Shown one piece after another: positions 8,141 through 15,432 of a DNA stretch of 30,750 nucleotides. The position numbers and the translations under genes were made by a program. The stretch lies in the IMG/VR virus record IMGVR_UViG_3300010368_004129, positions 1-30,750 of that record. One strand, written 5' to 3'. How positions within the stretch are numbered: the first letter of the stretch is position 1; each line of letters opens with the position of its first letter. Below the pieces are notes generated by a model. The model was given only the letters and a program-made list of their open reading frames with translations, had not been told where the DNA came from and ran no database searches. Origin of the DNA: a virus.

Positions 8141-8690
8141 TGTAGATCTAGGAATATACAATATAAACCTTATTAACTGTAATGAAGTTTTTAAGGATGC
8201 TAGCGATAATATTGTAGATGATCTGTATAAATTTGATTTACTTCAAAAATCTCTGAGTAATGCTACTGTAAGACGTTTATTTTTACACTATACTATACTA
8301 CACCTGTGTGAAGCTATCTTAAAGAGTAAATCTAACAAGAAGAATATTTTATTCTTTAATAATACACAGTTGAATGATGTTTCTTTAGCTAAATTTTATA
8401 ATGAAAGTGATATTATTAAGTCTATATGCAGCGTCCTTAGGAAAGTTAAGGTTATGCTACCAGTAAAAGTATACATTAGTAGATATAGTCTGGATTACTT
8501 CCATCATCTACTCGAATCTAACCAAGGTAAAGGTTATTTACTACTAAATGAGGTAAGAAGTACTGCAGATCATGATAATACACGATTTACTTTTAGTAAA
8601 ATTAAGCAATACACTAAAAAATACGGATTAACTTGGCTTAATGAAGAGTACTTTAATAGACTATCAACTAAGTTTCTTCTAATTAAATAA
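8133..8690 (+). CDS. Unknown phage protein, 185 aa
   Basis: I do not recognise this gene. The 185-residue product is Lys/Asn/Leu-rich, probably mainly helical, with no signal peptide, membrane segment or clear motif. The ATG overlaps the GIY-YIG gene by 8 nt, so it is probably expressed with it. It is followed by a fresh late promoter for the packaged-protein genes. It has no capsid-targeting N-terminus. Confidence 0.7.
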   Translation: MNNVDLGIYNINLINCNEVFKDASDNIVDDLYKFDLLQKSLSNATVRRLFLHYTILHLCEAILKSKSNKKNILFFNNTQLNDVSLAKFYNESDIIKSICSVLRKVKVMLPVKVYISRYSLDYFHHLLESNQGKGYLLLNEVRSTADHDNTRFTFSKIKQYTKKYGLTWLNEEYFNRLSTKFLLIK

Positions 8691-8693
8691 ATA
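8684..8693 (+). promoter_or_regulatory. Late promoter element (TAAATA, 5 nt to ATG)
   Basis: TAAATAAATA holds two overlapping TAAATA copies, overlapping the preceding stop codon. The second copy (8688-8693) ends exactly 5 nt before the ATG at 8699. Confidence 0.65.
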
Positions 8694-8698
8694 ATAAT

Positions 8699-9211
8699 AT
8701 GGACAACTACACCCAACTTGCAAATAAAATTCTCAACGAGAGTATGGATAGCTCGAGACCTAGCAGTGATACAGCATTAAGTTATATGGAGGATCAAGAA
8801 TCTCCATCAGATGGACTACAAGCCATCTTACAAAAGTATCCAAGTGAAGTAGAGGATCTCAAAAATAGTGGAGAGTTTGCTGATGAGCTGTATGATGAGC
8901 TATTTGAATTTTATCTTGATAGTGGTGAGATGCCTTATGGTGTAGCAAAAGCTAGAACAGGGGATCCATATGAGTGGGTACATGCTAAATTAGATGAGTT
9001 GGGTGTGTTTAATGATGCCGAGCACGTTGAAGATAATCAAAATGCTATAACTCCTGATGATTTAAAAACTCTCGAGACTGTCAAAGCACTAGCAGGCGGT
9101 AAAGCAGATGGAGGCCTTTTTAGCAATCCTGAAAAACAAATACAACAAGCGTATGGTCAGATGCTTACCAAGATATCCAAGCAAATGAAAAACGTAGCTA
9201 AGAAGATGTAA
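8699..9211 (+). CDS. Putative capsid-packaged phage protein, 170 aa
   Basis: Function unknown. The N-terminus MDNYTQLANKILNE|SMDS has the layout of a T4 capsid-targeting sequence: about 14 residues ending in hydrophobic-x-Glu, after which the gp21-type protease would cut. The middle (ELYDELFEFYLDSGEMPYG then AKARTGDPYEWVHAKLDELG) is an acidic helical segment with conserved aromatic and Gly positions. The C-terminus (KQIQQAYGQMLTKISKQMKNVAKKM) is a basic helix. It is the first of four late genes, 8699 to 12421, that share this N-terminal layout, and it has its own late promoter. It could be a prohead core or internal head protein. Confidence 0.75.
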   Translation: MDNYTQLANKILNESMDSSRPSSDTALSYMEDQESPSDGLQAILQKYPSEVEDLKNSGEFADELYDELFEFYLDSGEMPYGVAKARTGDPYEWVHAKLDELGVFNDAEHVEDNQNAITPDDLKTLETVKALAGGKADGGLFSNPEKQIQQAYGQMLTKISKQMKNVAKKM

Positions 9212-9213
9212 TT

Positions 9214-9549
9214 ATGAATAAGTTTTTAAGAAGAATATACGAACTCGATTTGATCAATGAAGAAGATCAAGCACCACCTCCTCCAGGTGTTGCTGATGTC
9301 AATGATGTAACGCCTCAAGAGATTGATGATGCTCCTGAAGTAGAAGCTGAGGTTGGTACGTTATCCCCAGAGAGTGAGGTAATGTACGTTAGATTACTAA
9401 AGAAGGCTCTAGTTGTAGATCTTGACCCTGAGGATATTGACAATATTAATAGCTTAGCGGAGGTTAACGAAGAAAATGCTAAGCAGGTGCTAGGAGATAT
9501 CCTTATAATTATAAAGAGTTACTCAACTGAAATCGATATAGAAATTTAA
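9214..9549 (+). CDS. Small acidic putative head/core protein, 111 aa
   Basis: Unrecognised, strongly acidic protein. It starts MNKFLRRIYELDLINE|EDQ, a basic/aromatic amphipathic segment ending in I-N-E like the targeting peptides of its neighbours. Residues 20-45 are Pro/Glu/Asp-rich and probably disordered. Residues 50-111 (LSPESEVMYVRLLKKALVVD and on) look like a compact helical domain. The ATG is 2 nt after the previous stop and 2 nt separate it from the next gene, so it is cotranscribed. Small acidic proteins are typical of prohead core components, but this is inference. Confidence 0.7.
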   Translation: MNKFLRRIYELDLINEEDQAPPPPGVADVNDVTPQEIDDAPEVEAEVGTLSPESEVMYVRLLKKALVVDLDPEDIDNINSLAEVNEENAKQVLGDILIIIKSYSTEIDIEI

Positions 9550-9551
9550 AT

Positions 9552-10604
9552 ATGAGCTGGAAATCATTAACACAAGTATACTTACAAGAGGCTGCCTTAA
9601 AGAACGTTACTAAACTAACACGGCAACAACTAGTCGGTGAGGACGTCTCAATATACGCTAAAGAAAACGATAAAACAGAGCATATAGGTGACGTGAGTAG
9701 AGAGTACTATGATAGTGTTCTCAAAAATAGAGTTGAGCTAGGTTCGCATGAAAATGTTAGCTTACGTAAGGTAGTAGAGCAGCGTTTAGATAAATGTAAC
9801 GGTAATATTGATAACAATGCTGACATATGGCAAAATTATATGTTAGAAGGTGCTTTCGATATGTCAGCTGATAATTTTGATAGTAGTGAAGACTATTTAC
9901 TATCTCTAGTTGAGCAGAGTACACCGTTTTACCTAACTGATTTTATAAAAGCCAACTGGCCTGCTGCAGATGTAGTAAACAAATACTATAAATCTGCATT
10001 TACCAGTATGCCACAAGCTCCAGTTTTTGGCAGCCCGGGCGCAGGTGAATTATACTTAGCTTATTTTGCAAATGGCAGTAAGCCTAAGAAAGGTGATTTG
10101 AGTGTAGGCGGAGTTGAAATTGAACTTAAAGGGCCAGGTGGTCGTATTTTTAAGACACCAAAAATAGTTAATGATTTTAGCGACCTGCAGAAAGATTATA
10201 AAGATGAAGATGAATTATTAGATAATATTACTGAATATATTGCTAAACTATCACAAACTGCGCCACATAAATCATTGATTCGCGAAATGGTAGCATTATT
10301 TAAAGAATCAATGATTGAAGAGCATGCCTACTTCAGAGAACGCGGAAAGATGAGACCAGGTAACGAGCTCGTCTATATAGGGGGTTTAGCTCAATTATAT
10401 GCATATAAGCAAGTACAGGGATTTGACATCTTTATGTCCTTCTCCACACAAAAAGATGGTAGAATACTCTTCAAGCCAGTAAATATGAAGAGTATCAATA
10501 ATCTAGTAGGGCTGCATAAGCTAATTACAAGAGACACATTCTATAAATTTGGTGTTAACCGGGATGGTTCCGGTTGGTCACTAGATAGAACTCAATTAAA
10601 ATGA
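9552..10604 (+). CDS. PD-(D/E)XK nuclease-like protein with capsid-targeting N-terminus
   Basis: A 350-residue protein with a probable restriction-endonuclease fold. GELYLAYFANGSK (Glu166), KKGDLSVGGVEIELK (Asp182, Glu191, Lys193) and the following GPGGRI form the E...D...ExK active-site pattern of PD-(D/E)XK enzymes. The N-terminus MSWKSLTQVYLQE|AA ends in L-Q-E|A, the consensus T4 gp21 cleavage site, so the enzyme is probably carried in the head and delivered with the DNA. The target is unknown; host DNA and competing phage DNA are candidates. The stop overlaps the ATG of the ligase-NMNAT gene as AAAATGA, suggesting linked action. A TTTAAATATG string at its start overlaps the ATG and is not a spaced promoter. 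Confidence 0.75.
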   Translation: MSWKSLTQVYLQEAALKNVTKLTRQQLVGEDVSIYAKENDKTEHIGDVSREYYDSVLKNRVELGSHENVSLRKVVEQRLDKCNGNIDNNADIWQNYMLEGAFDMSADNFDSSEDYLLSLVEQSTPFYLTDFIKANWPAADVVNKYYKSAFTSMPQAPVFGSPGAGELYLAYFANGSKPKKGDLSVGGVEIELKGPGGRIFKTPKIVNDFSDLQKDYKDEDELLDNITEYIAKLSQTAPHKSLIREMVALFKESMIEEHAYFRERGKMRPGNELVYIGGLAQLYAYKQVQGFDIFMSFSTQKDGRILFKPVNMKSINNLVGLHKLITRDTFYKFGVNRDGSGWSLDRTQLK

Positions 10605-12421
10605 AAACATTCAAGCAATACTATAACACTATCCTAAATGAAGGTGGTGCCGCAGGTCATATGGCTCATCCATTTGACCTACCTCAAGTTAAGACAGGTA
10701 AGGATTTAGTGAGCTTCTTCGATAGAGCTGTTAATTCTATTAAGACAAACCCGCCTTCTGTTAAGATTGATGGTGTAAATGCTAGTTTTAGACTCATTGA
10801 TACACCTGAAGGTAAGGAATTCGCACTCGACAGAGGTAGTATGAAGCCTCTAGATCTTCAAGGTATCACAATTGATAAACTTTTAGCTAGATTTGGTGAG
10901 GGGCATGGAATGGTTAATGCTGGGCGTACGCTATTGACCATTATGAATGAGTCTATAGATGAAATTACACCCGAACTTAAGCAATTAGGTATGTGGGATA
11001 ATGCAAATAGATTTTTTAATACAGAGTTCGTGCAAGGTACTACTAATGTACTACAGTATGATAATGATTTCCTCGCGATCCATGGTATTAACGAGTTCTA
11101 TCAAGCGACTCCTAAGAGAAGAGCCAGTAAAGAGGTTGAGTACAATCCAAAGGTACTTGATTCACTTATTGAAAAGCTTGATAAGACTGCAGCAGAATAT
11201 AATTTTAAAGTATATGGTAGTGTACCAGCCACTTTAACTAAGCAGCCTAACTACGCACACGTGCTTAGTAAGAACTTTAACGTTAATGTAGGTACAGAAA
11301 GAATTTCAAAGCCCTTGCGCGATTATTTAAATGATGCTAATAACCCATTCGGGGATAAGATCACATTACAGGATGGTAAAAAGGTAGGAGCTCTTAGTAA
11401 GTTCGTCTATCTACAGATTCTTAACGGTGTACCACTCGATACATTTATAAAAGATGAAGCTGATCACCAAAAGGCTATTGATGGAGCGGCAATATACCAC
11501 GCTACTAGACTTTTAGGTGATGAGCTGCTAACAACCTTAACATCCGACATGGGTGACGTTAAGTACCACGAAGGTATTGTTATAAGAGACCCAAAATTTC
11601 ATAGCTCACCAGTCAAGGTTACCGGTGAATTCATTATTGGCGGTATGTCATCACAGTTTAGAAAAGAAGATGAAGAAGTGACGCCTTACTATTCTAATTA
11701 CGTTACAGAACCACCAGTCAGAGGAGATTTCTTCGGTAGAGGTCGATTTAAACAAAGTGTTGATGCAATAGGAGAGAGCTTTGATGCTGTCTACAACAGT
11801 ATAATGCTAAGAGAGTTTGAAGAGCCTGACAATGAGCGCGTTGTTGTTATATACCCCGGTAGATTTCATCCGTTTCATAAGGGTCATTCATCAATATACA
11901 ATAAATTGACGCAAAAATTTCCTTATGCCGACGTATATATTACTACTTCTGGTAAAACTGATGAAGATACATCACCATTTACGTTTGATGAAAAGAAAGA
12001 GATGATGATATCAGCTGGTGTCGATGCTGATAAGATCGTTCAAGTAGCATCTCCTTATATTGCTAAAGAGATAACTGAAAGATATGATGGAGATAATACT
12101 AAAATCATCTACGTAGTATCTCAGAAAGATATGGAGGGTTCATCAGCTAGATTCAAATTTGGCACTAAGCGAGACGGTACACCTAGCTACTTTCAACCTT
12201 TTGAGAGTGTGGGTGAGAGCGAGTATATGTCAAAGCACGGCTATGTTGATGTACTACCGACTATGGACTTCAAGATTAACGATAGAAGCGTAAGAAGTGC
12301 TTCAGAAATCAGAGATATGTATAAGAATGCTGATGATAGTCAAAGAGAAGATCTTATCCATAGTTTATACGGTTCTAAGGACCAGAAGATAAAAAATATC
12401 TTCGATAGCAAGCTAGTTTAA
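10601..12421 (+). CDS. ATP-dependent nucleic-acid ligase-like / NMNAT-like fusion protein
   Basis: A 606-residue two-domain protein. The N-terminal part is a covalent nucleotidyltransferase: motif I KIDGVN with Lys55 as the adenylated residue, a motif III-like FNTEFVQ near 139-145, motif IV EGIVIRD at 324-330 and a Lys pair near 337-339 as motif V. The C-terminal part, from about 412, is a HIGH-type nucleotidylyltransferase like NMN adenylyltransferase: PGRFHPFHKGH at 419-429 and a SASEIR segment near the end that replaces ISSTxxR. Such a protein could seal nicks or RNA breaks and make NAD or another dinucleotide. The N-terminus MKTFKQYYNTILNE|GG is very like the T4 internal-protein targeting peptide. 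The substrate (DNA or RNA) cannot be told. It overlaps the convergent gene at 12418 by 4 nt. Confidence 0.85.
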   Translation: MKTFKQYYNTILNEGGAAGHMAHPFDLPQVKTGKDLVSFFDRAVNSIKTNPPSVKIDGVNASFRLIDTPEGKEFALDRGSMKPLDLQGITIDKLLARFGEGHGMVNAGRTLLTIMNESIDEITPELKQLGMWDNANRFFNTEFVQGTTNVLQYDNDFLAIHGINEFYQATPKRRASKEVEYNPKVLDSLIEKLDKTAAEYNFKVYGSVPATLTKQPNYAHVLSKNFNVNVGTERISKPLRDYLNDANNPFGDKITLQDGKKVGALSKFVYLQILNGVPLDTFIKDEADHQKAIDGAAIYHATRLLGDELLTTLTSDMGDVKYHEGIVIRDPKFHSSPVKVTGEFIIGGMSSQFRKEDEEVTPYYSNYVTEPPVRGDFFGRGRFKQSVDAIGESFDAVYNSIMLREFEEPDNERVVVIYPGRFHPFHKGHSSIYNKLTQKFPYADVYITTSGKTDEDTSPFTFDEKKEMMISAGVDADKIVQVASPYIAKEITERYDGDNTKIIYVVSQKDMEGSSARFKFGTKRDGTPSYFQPFESVGESEYMSKHGYVDVLPTMDFKINDRSVRSASEIRDMYKNADDSQREDLIHSLYGSKDQKIKNIFDSKLV

Positions 12422-12729
12422 ATTTTTTCTATTGAAGTAATATTTGGGTAGTACGGTGTATTACTTAGCACCACTTTGACTTTATCACCGGGCTTATAAT
12501 ACTCCCTAAGCTTTGGATCAAATCCAAATTGATCTTTCATACCCCACTCGCTTTTTGTATCATGGCCTTTAAAGGTCATGACCAATGCTTTACCAAACTT
12601 ACCAGGTGATCTTTGAATTTGTGAAATGCCAGAAATTGTAAGAACTAACTCTTTCCCGAGATTCTTATTAAGAAAATCATCATGAATGATTGCGGCACTC
12701 TCTTCAAAATATTGTTTAAATTTTATCAT
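12418..12729 (-). CDS. Small putative capsid-packaged protein, 103 aa
   Basis: Unrecognised. The frame is open to 12786, but the ATG at 12729 is preferred: it lies 4 nt beyond the stop of the upstream gene and yields MIKFKQYFEE|SAAI, nearly the same targeting peptide as in the 26706 and 10601 genes. The rest alternates beta-like hydrophobics with a KPGDKVKVVL segment near the end, which could be an OB or SH3-like barrel, but that is a guess. It is the second gene of a short minus-strand late unit inside the plus-strand late block. Its stop overlaps the stop of the ligase-NMNAT gene. Confidence 0.7.
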   Translation of the reverse strand: MIKFKQYFEESAAIIHDDFLNKNLGKELVLTISGISQIQRSPGKFGKALVMTFKGHDTKSEWGMKDQFGFDPKLREYYKPGDKVKVVLSNTPYYPNITSIEKI

Positions 12730-12733
12730 ATAA

Positions 12734-13396
12734 CTAAGCTCCTTCGAATCCTGTATCTCTAGCGGCGGGATCTTCACTGATATCATCGAACTTCAAAGTC
12801 CTGATACCTCCATCTTCATCCTCTGCATCTTCTACTTGCTCATAATTATCCTGATAATCGAGGTGGTGGAATACTGAAGAGAGATAATCTGATGCCTTTG
12901 TAATTTTTGCTGCAACCCAACCATCTAAAGAATCTACATTGGCTATATGGTCGAATAATTTCGATGAATATTCAGCGGCTTTAAGTAGGTCAGCTCTCGC
13001 CATATCAACCTCACCATCATAATCGTCCTGGTCGTGGTCGTGATCACAGTCATCATCTATCTCACCAGCTTGTATATATACTGTCTCATCTTCAGCAACA
13101 CCACGAACATTTGGTATATGACGTACACGTGAATGGGGTGTAGTACTACCAATTGATGTTACTCTAATCATAGAGGGTGTACCGTGACCTAGACCAAGAT
13201 CGTCCTCTTCAGGAATCTCTTCATCATCATTAGGATTGACATAAGTCGGATCTGACCTAAACTTCGGACCACCTCTACCATCTGAATCTGCATCTCCTTT
13301 ACGGAGATGACCGCCCTTTGTATAGTGTTTACCTTTTGGAGCTTCTTTTGCTTCCATGTACGCCTCATATATGAGTTCAGATTCTACCTTAGCCAT
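12734..13396 (-). CDS. Putative virion protein with acidic His/Asp-rich region, 220 aa
   Basis: Function unknown. The N-terminus MAKVESELIYE|AYMEA fits the targeting-peptide pattern (I-Y-E|A). Residues 20-75 are Gly/Lys/Asp-rich and low in hydrophobics. Residues 114-132 form an Asp/His run (DDDCDHDHDQDDYDGEVD) that could bind metal. Residues about 135-180 (ADLLKAAEYSSKLFDHI then LDGWVAAKITKASDYLSSV) form a helical hairpin with a Trp-Val-x-x-Lys-Ile-x-x-Ala signature that I associate with phage capsid/scaffold-type proteins. It has a perfect TATAAATA late promoter, back to back with that of the 13429 gene. Confidence 0.75.
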   Translation of the reverse strand: MAKVESELIYEAYMEAKEAPKGKHYTKGGHLRKGDADSDGRGGPKFRSDPTYVNPNDDEEIPEEDDLGLGHGTPSMIRVTSIGSTTPHSRVRHIPNVRGVAEDETVYIQAGEIDDDCDHDHDQDDYDGEVDMARADLLKAAEYSSKLFDHIANVDSLDGWVAAKITKASDYLSSVFHHLDYQDNYEQVEDAEDEDGGIRTLKFDDISEDPAARDTGFEGA

Positions 13397-13401
13397 AATA
13401 A

Positions 13402-13409
13402 TATTTATA
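13402..13409 (-). promoter_or_regulatory. Late promoter, perfect TATAAATA (5 nt to ATG)
   Basis: On the minus strand TATAAATA ends exactly 5 nt before the ATG at 13396. It matches the T4 late consensus at every position and diverges from the plus-strand element at 13418. Confidence 0.8.
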
Positions 13410-13417
13410 CTATGTAT

Positions 13418-13423
13418 TAAATA
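13418..13423 (+). promoter_or_regulatory. Late promoter element (TAAATA, 5 nt to ATG)
   Basis: TTAAATA ends 5 nt before the ATG at 13429. The 32-nt gap between the two divergent genes holds nothing but the two late elements. Confidence 0.65.
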
Positions 13424-13428
13424 ATTAT

Positions 13429-13854
13429 ATGGAATTTGATAAGTTATATAACCAGCTCATGGAATCCTTACAAGAGGATGCAAAGAAGTGTTGGGACGGG
13501 TATGAAAAGGTTCCCGGTATTCCGCGTAGTAAGCAAGGCTCATGCAAGAAAAAAACTGAAGGTGAAGAAGTACCTGAAGAAGATGCTGAGTATAGAGGCA
13601 GGAAGGTAACTCTTAATAAGCCCACCAGAGGTGATGTTAAGAAGTTTAAGGTATACGTAAAGGATCCTAAGACTGGTAACGTTAAGAAGGTTAATTTCGG
13701 ACATGGTGGCACGTCTGCTAAGAAGAGAGGTGAGAAGACAATGAAGATTCGTAAGAGTAATCCAAAGGCTCGTAAATCTTTTAGAGCTAGACACAAGTGT
13801 GATCAAAAAAAAGATAGAACCACTGCAGGTTACTGGTCATGTAAGAAGTGGTAA
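13429..13854 (+). CDS. Basic Cys-containing phage protein (DUF5872-like), putatively packaged
   Basis: A 141-residue, strongly basic protein. The N-terminus MEFDKLYNQLMESLQE|DAKK resembles the targeting peptides of its neighbours. It is followed by KKCWDGYEKVPGIPRSKQ and GSCKKK, then a basic domain (YRGRKVTLNKPTRGDVKKFK, later GHGGTSAKKRGEKTMKIRK) and a C-terminal ARKSFRARHKCDQKKDRTTAGYWSCKKW block with two Cys. This arrangement is shared by many T4-like marine phage proteins of unknown role. The charge and Cys pairs suggest DNA binding, perhaps with zinc, inside the head. The Pfam name is from memory. A 15-nt-scale late promoter region precedes it. Confidence 0.78.
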   Translation: MEFDKLYNQLMESLQEDAKKCWDGYEKVPGIPRSKQGSCKKKTEGEEVPEEDAEYRGRKVTLNKPTRGDVKKFKVYVKDPKTGNVKKVNFGHGGTSAKKRGEKTMKIRKSNPKARKSFRARHKCDQKKDRTTAGYWSCKKW

Positions 13855-13874
13855 TAGAGTATAAAGCTATATAT

Positions 13875-13880
13875 TAAATA
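13875..13880 (+). promoter_or_regulatory. Late promoter element (TAAATA, 8 nt to ATG)
   Basis: TATTAAATA ends 8 nt before the ATG at 13889, so this one would leave a leader of about 3 nt if start-site spacing is as usual. Confidence 0.55.
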
Positions 13881-13888
13881 ATTCTACG

Positions 13889-14776
13889 ATGAGTATTAAG
13901 ACAACCATAAATACCCCAGAAAATACTCTCAACTACATGAAGTATGTTGAGATTGAAAATGATACTCGCTACCCAGCAGTAACTGGTGGATCGGGTCAAG
14001 ATGTTTTTAATAAGTCTGCAATTTTAGTACAGCAAATCGACCCGCTCGGGTTAGATATCGGTGGTCAATCAGGTACTGATTATGTTGAAAAATTTGGTGC
14101 TAATTTAGAACTTGGGAATAACTTAGAAACTATATGGGAGACAGGTGGTCTATATACCTTTTTAACTACTGCTGGTCCAATTTCAGCGGTAAGTACAGAT
14201 GCTACAGATAATCAAGCGGGTACAGGAGCACGTGAGATAGAAATTTTAGGTCTTGATGAGAATTATGAAACTATAACTGAGCTGATTTCAACTAATGCGA
14301 CTGATGGCCGGAATGGTGGTCCTGTATCTACTCAAAACTTTTTAAGAATCTACAGATCTAGAGTAACTAAATCAGGTTCAACTGGTACCAATGATAGTGT
14401 TATAACGATGAAATCAGGTGGTATAACGGTAGTTACAATAGGTACGCATGGTACCGGTGCCAATGAAGAAGGTTTTGGTCAATCACAGATAGGAGTATAC
14501 ACTATACCTGCAGGTAAGACGGGGTATTTAACGCAGTGGACCATGGGATGTAGCCGATATAATGAAGGGGTAAATGCCTTTATTTATGTAAGACCAATTA
14601 ACGGGAATGGTACTACATCTATATTAGATAATGTCTTCTTTATCGGTAATACAATAAAAGATTATAAAGTACCACTACCTCTAGAGGAGAAAACCGATAT
14701 CGAAATCAGAGCATATAACAGCGCTACTGGCGTACCTGTCAACACTACGTTTAATATAATCTTAGTAGATAATTAG
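13889..14776 (+). CDS. Virion structural protein, 295 aa
   Basis: Probable beta-rich structural protein. After an N-terminal Thr/Asn segment it has the LELGNNLETIWETGGLYTFLTT stretch (about 72-93), a pattern seen in structural proteins of many marine phages, followed by REIEILGLDENYETITELI and a Gly/Thr/Ser-rich beta-strand domain (TGYLTQWTMG, VNAFIYVRP, DIEIRAYNSATG). No membrane or signal segment. It lies between the head-protein group and the fibre-like gene, has its own late promoter, and may be part of the tail, fibre or head surface. The precise virion location is not deducible. Confidence 0.75.
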   Translation: MSIKTTINTPENTLNYMKYVEIENDTRYPAVTGGSGQDVFNKSAILVQQIDPLGLDIGGQSGTDYVEKFGANLELGNNLETIWETGGLYTFLTTAGPISAVSTDATDNQAGTGAREIEILGLDENYETITELISTNATDGRNGGPVSTQNFLRIYRSRVTKSGSTGTNDSVITMKSGGITVVTIGTHGTGANEEGFGQSQIGVYTIPAGKTGYLTQWTMGCSRYNEGVNAFIYVRPINGNGTTSILDNVFFIGNTIKDYKVPLPLEEKTDIEIRAYNSATGVPVNTTFNIILVDN

Positions 14777-14799
14777 GTTAGTTGTGAAAAAGAAAGAAG

Positions 14800-14809
14800 T
14801 AAATAAATA
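14800..14809 (+). promoter_or_regulatory. Late promoter element (TAAATAAATA, 5 nt to ATG)
   Basis: Two overlapping TAAATA copies; the second (14804-14809) ends 5 nt before the ATG at 14815. Confidence 0.65.
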
Positions 14810-14814
14810 ATCTT

Positions 14815-15381
14815 ATGAGTGGAGTCGTACCAAGAACAGGCGAAGTAAGTATATCGTGCATCAATTCGGTAAGAAGGTGCAAGACTAATCAGCAATCCCG
14901 TATTGTCGAAAATCCAAATACTTACGCTTCCGGTAGTCAAAACTTCTATAGAAATCAGGCTGCCATGCGCGGGTTTAATGGAGAGAATGAGGGTCTAAAA
15001 TTTTCTGAATTCAGAGGTGCTCAGGTTATAACGGCATGTATACGTACGCAAGCCGAAACTTACAAGTATTTTTATGGTAACAATGATGATGGTAAAATCT
15101 TTGCGTGTATTCAAGTTAATACTATTAATGCTGATGGAGGTGCAAGATATTACGGTTACCAGCTCAATAACGGGGCGTATCAAATATGTACAAACAATAA
15201 CTTTAAGACGTGGAATAATCTACAAGGAGGGGGACCAGCAGCCGGTACTTCCACAAACTATGACGTTCGCTTAAAGGATAATGTCACAGGAGCAAATCTA
15301 GGTAAGAGTGTTCAAGTATTATACGATGCTGTTGACCTCATATATATCTGCATACAGGCTAAAGATGGTACAATTATCTAG
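14815..15381 (+). CDS. Putative tail-fibre or virion surface protein, 188 aa
   Basis: Unrecognised in detail. The N-terminus MSGVVPRTGEVSISCINSVR is followed by NEGLKFSEFRGAQVI near 58-72, a Gly-x-Lys/Ser-x-Ser-x-Phe-x-Gly-Ala type motif often seen in phage fibre proteins just before the tip region. The rest is Asn/Thr/Tyr/Gly-rich and beta-like with no low-complexity collagen or coiled coil. Downstream is the glycan cassette, so this gene or the next is a candidate acceptor for glycosylation. The call rests on composition and position. Confidence 0.6.
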   Translation: MSGVVPRTGEVSISCINSVRRCKTNQQSRIVENPNTYASGSQNFYRNQAAMRGFNGENEGLKFSEFRGAQVITACIRTQAETYKYFYGNNDDGKIFACIQVNTINADGGARYYGYQLNNGAYQICTNNNFKTWNNLQGGGPAAGTSTNYDVRLKDNVTGANLGKSVQVLYDAVDLIYICIQAKDGTII

Positions 15382-15421
15382 AGGGCCGGTTAAGATGCCT
15401 TGATACTCGAGGCGATCATAT

Positions 15422-15427
15422 TAAATA
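15422..15427 (+). promoter_or_regulatory. Late promoter element leading the 15433 gene and glycan cassette
   Basis: ATTAAATA ends exactly 5 nt before ATG 15433, which decides the start of that gene. No further late or early element with correct spacing was seen until 26469, so this may drive the whole 11-kb unit. Confidence 0.6.
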
Positions 15428-15432
15428 GCCAT

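Noticed and set aside
9547-9554. TTTAAATATG as a late promoter
   Set aside because: The element overlaps the start codon and cannot place a transcription start before it.
13425-13806. Two minus-strand ORFs (123 and 88 residues)
   Set aside because: Antisense to the basic 141-residue protein; composition is the mirror of Lys/Arg codons.
15400-15402. TTG as start of the 15433 gene
   Set aside because: ATG 15433 has the late element at exactly 5 nt; TTG 15400 would lie upstream of the promoter element.
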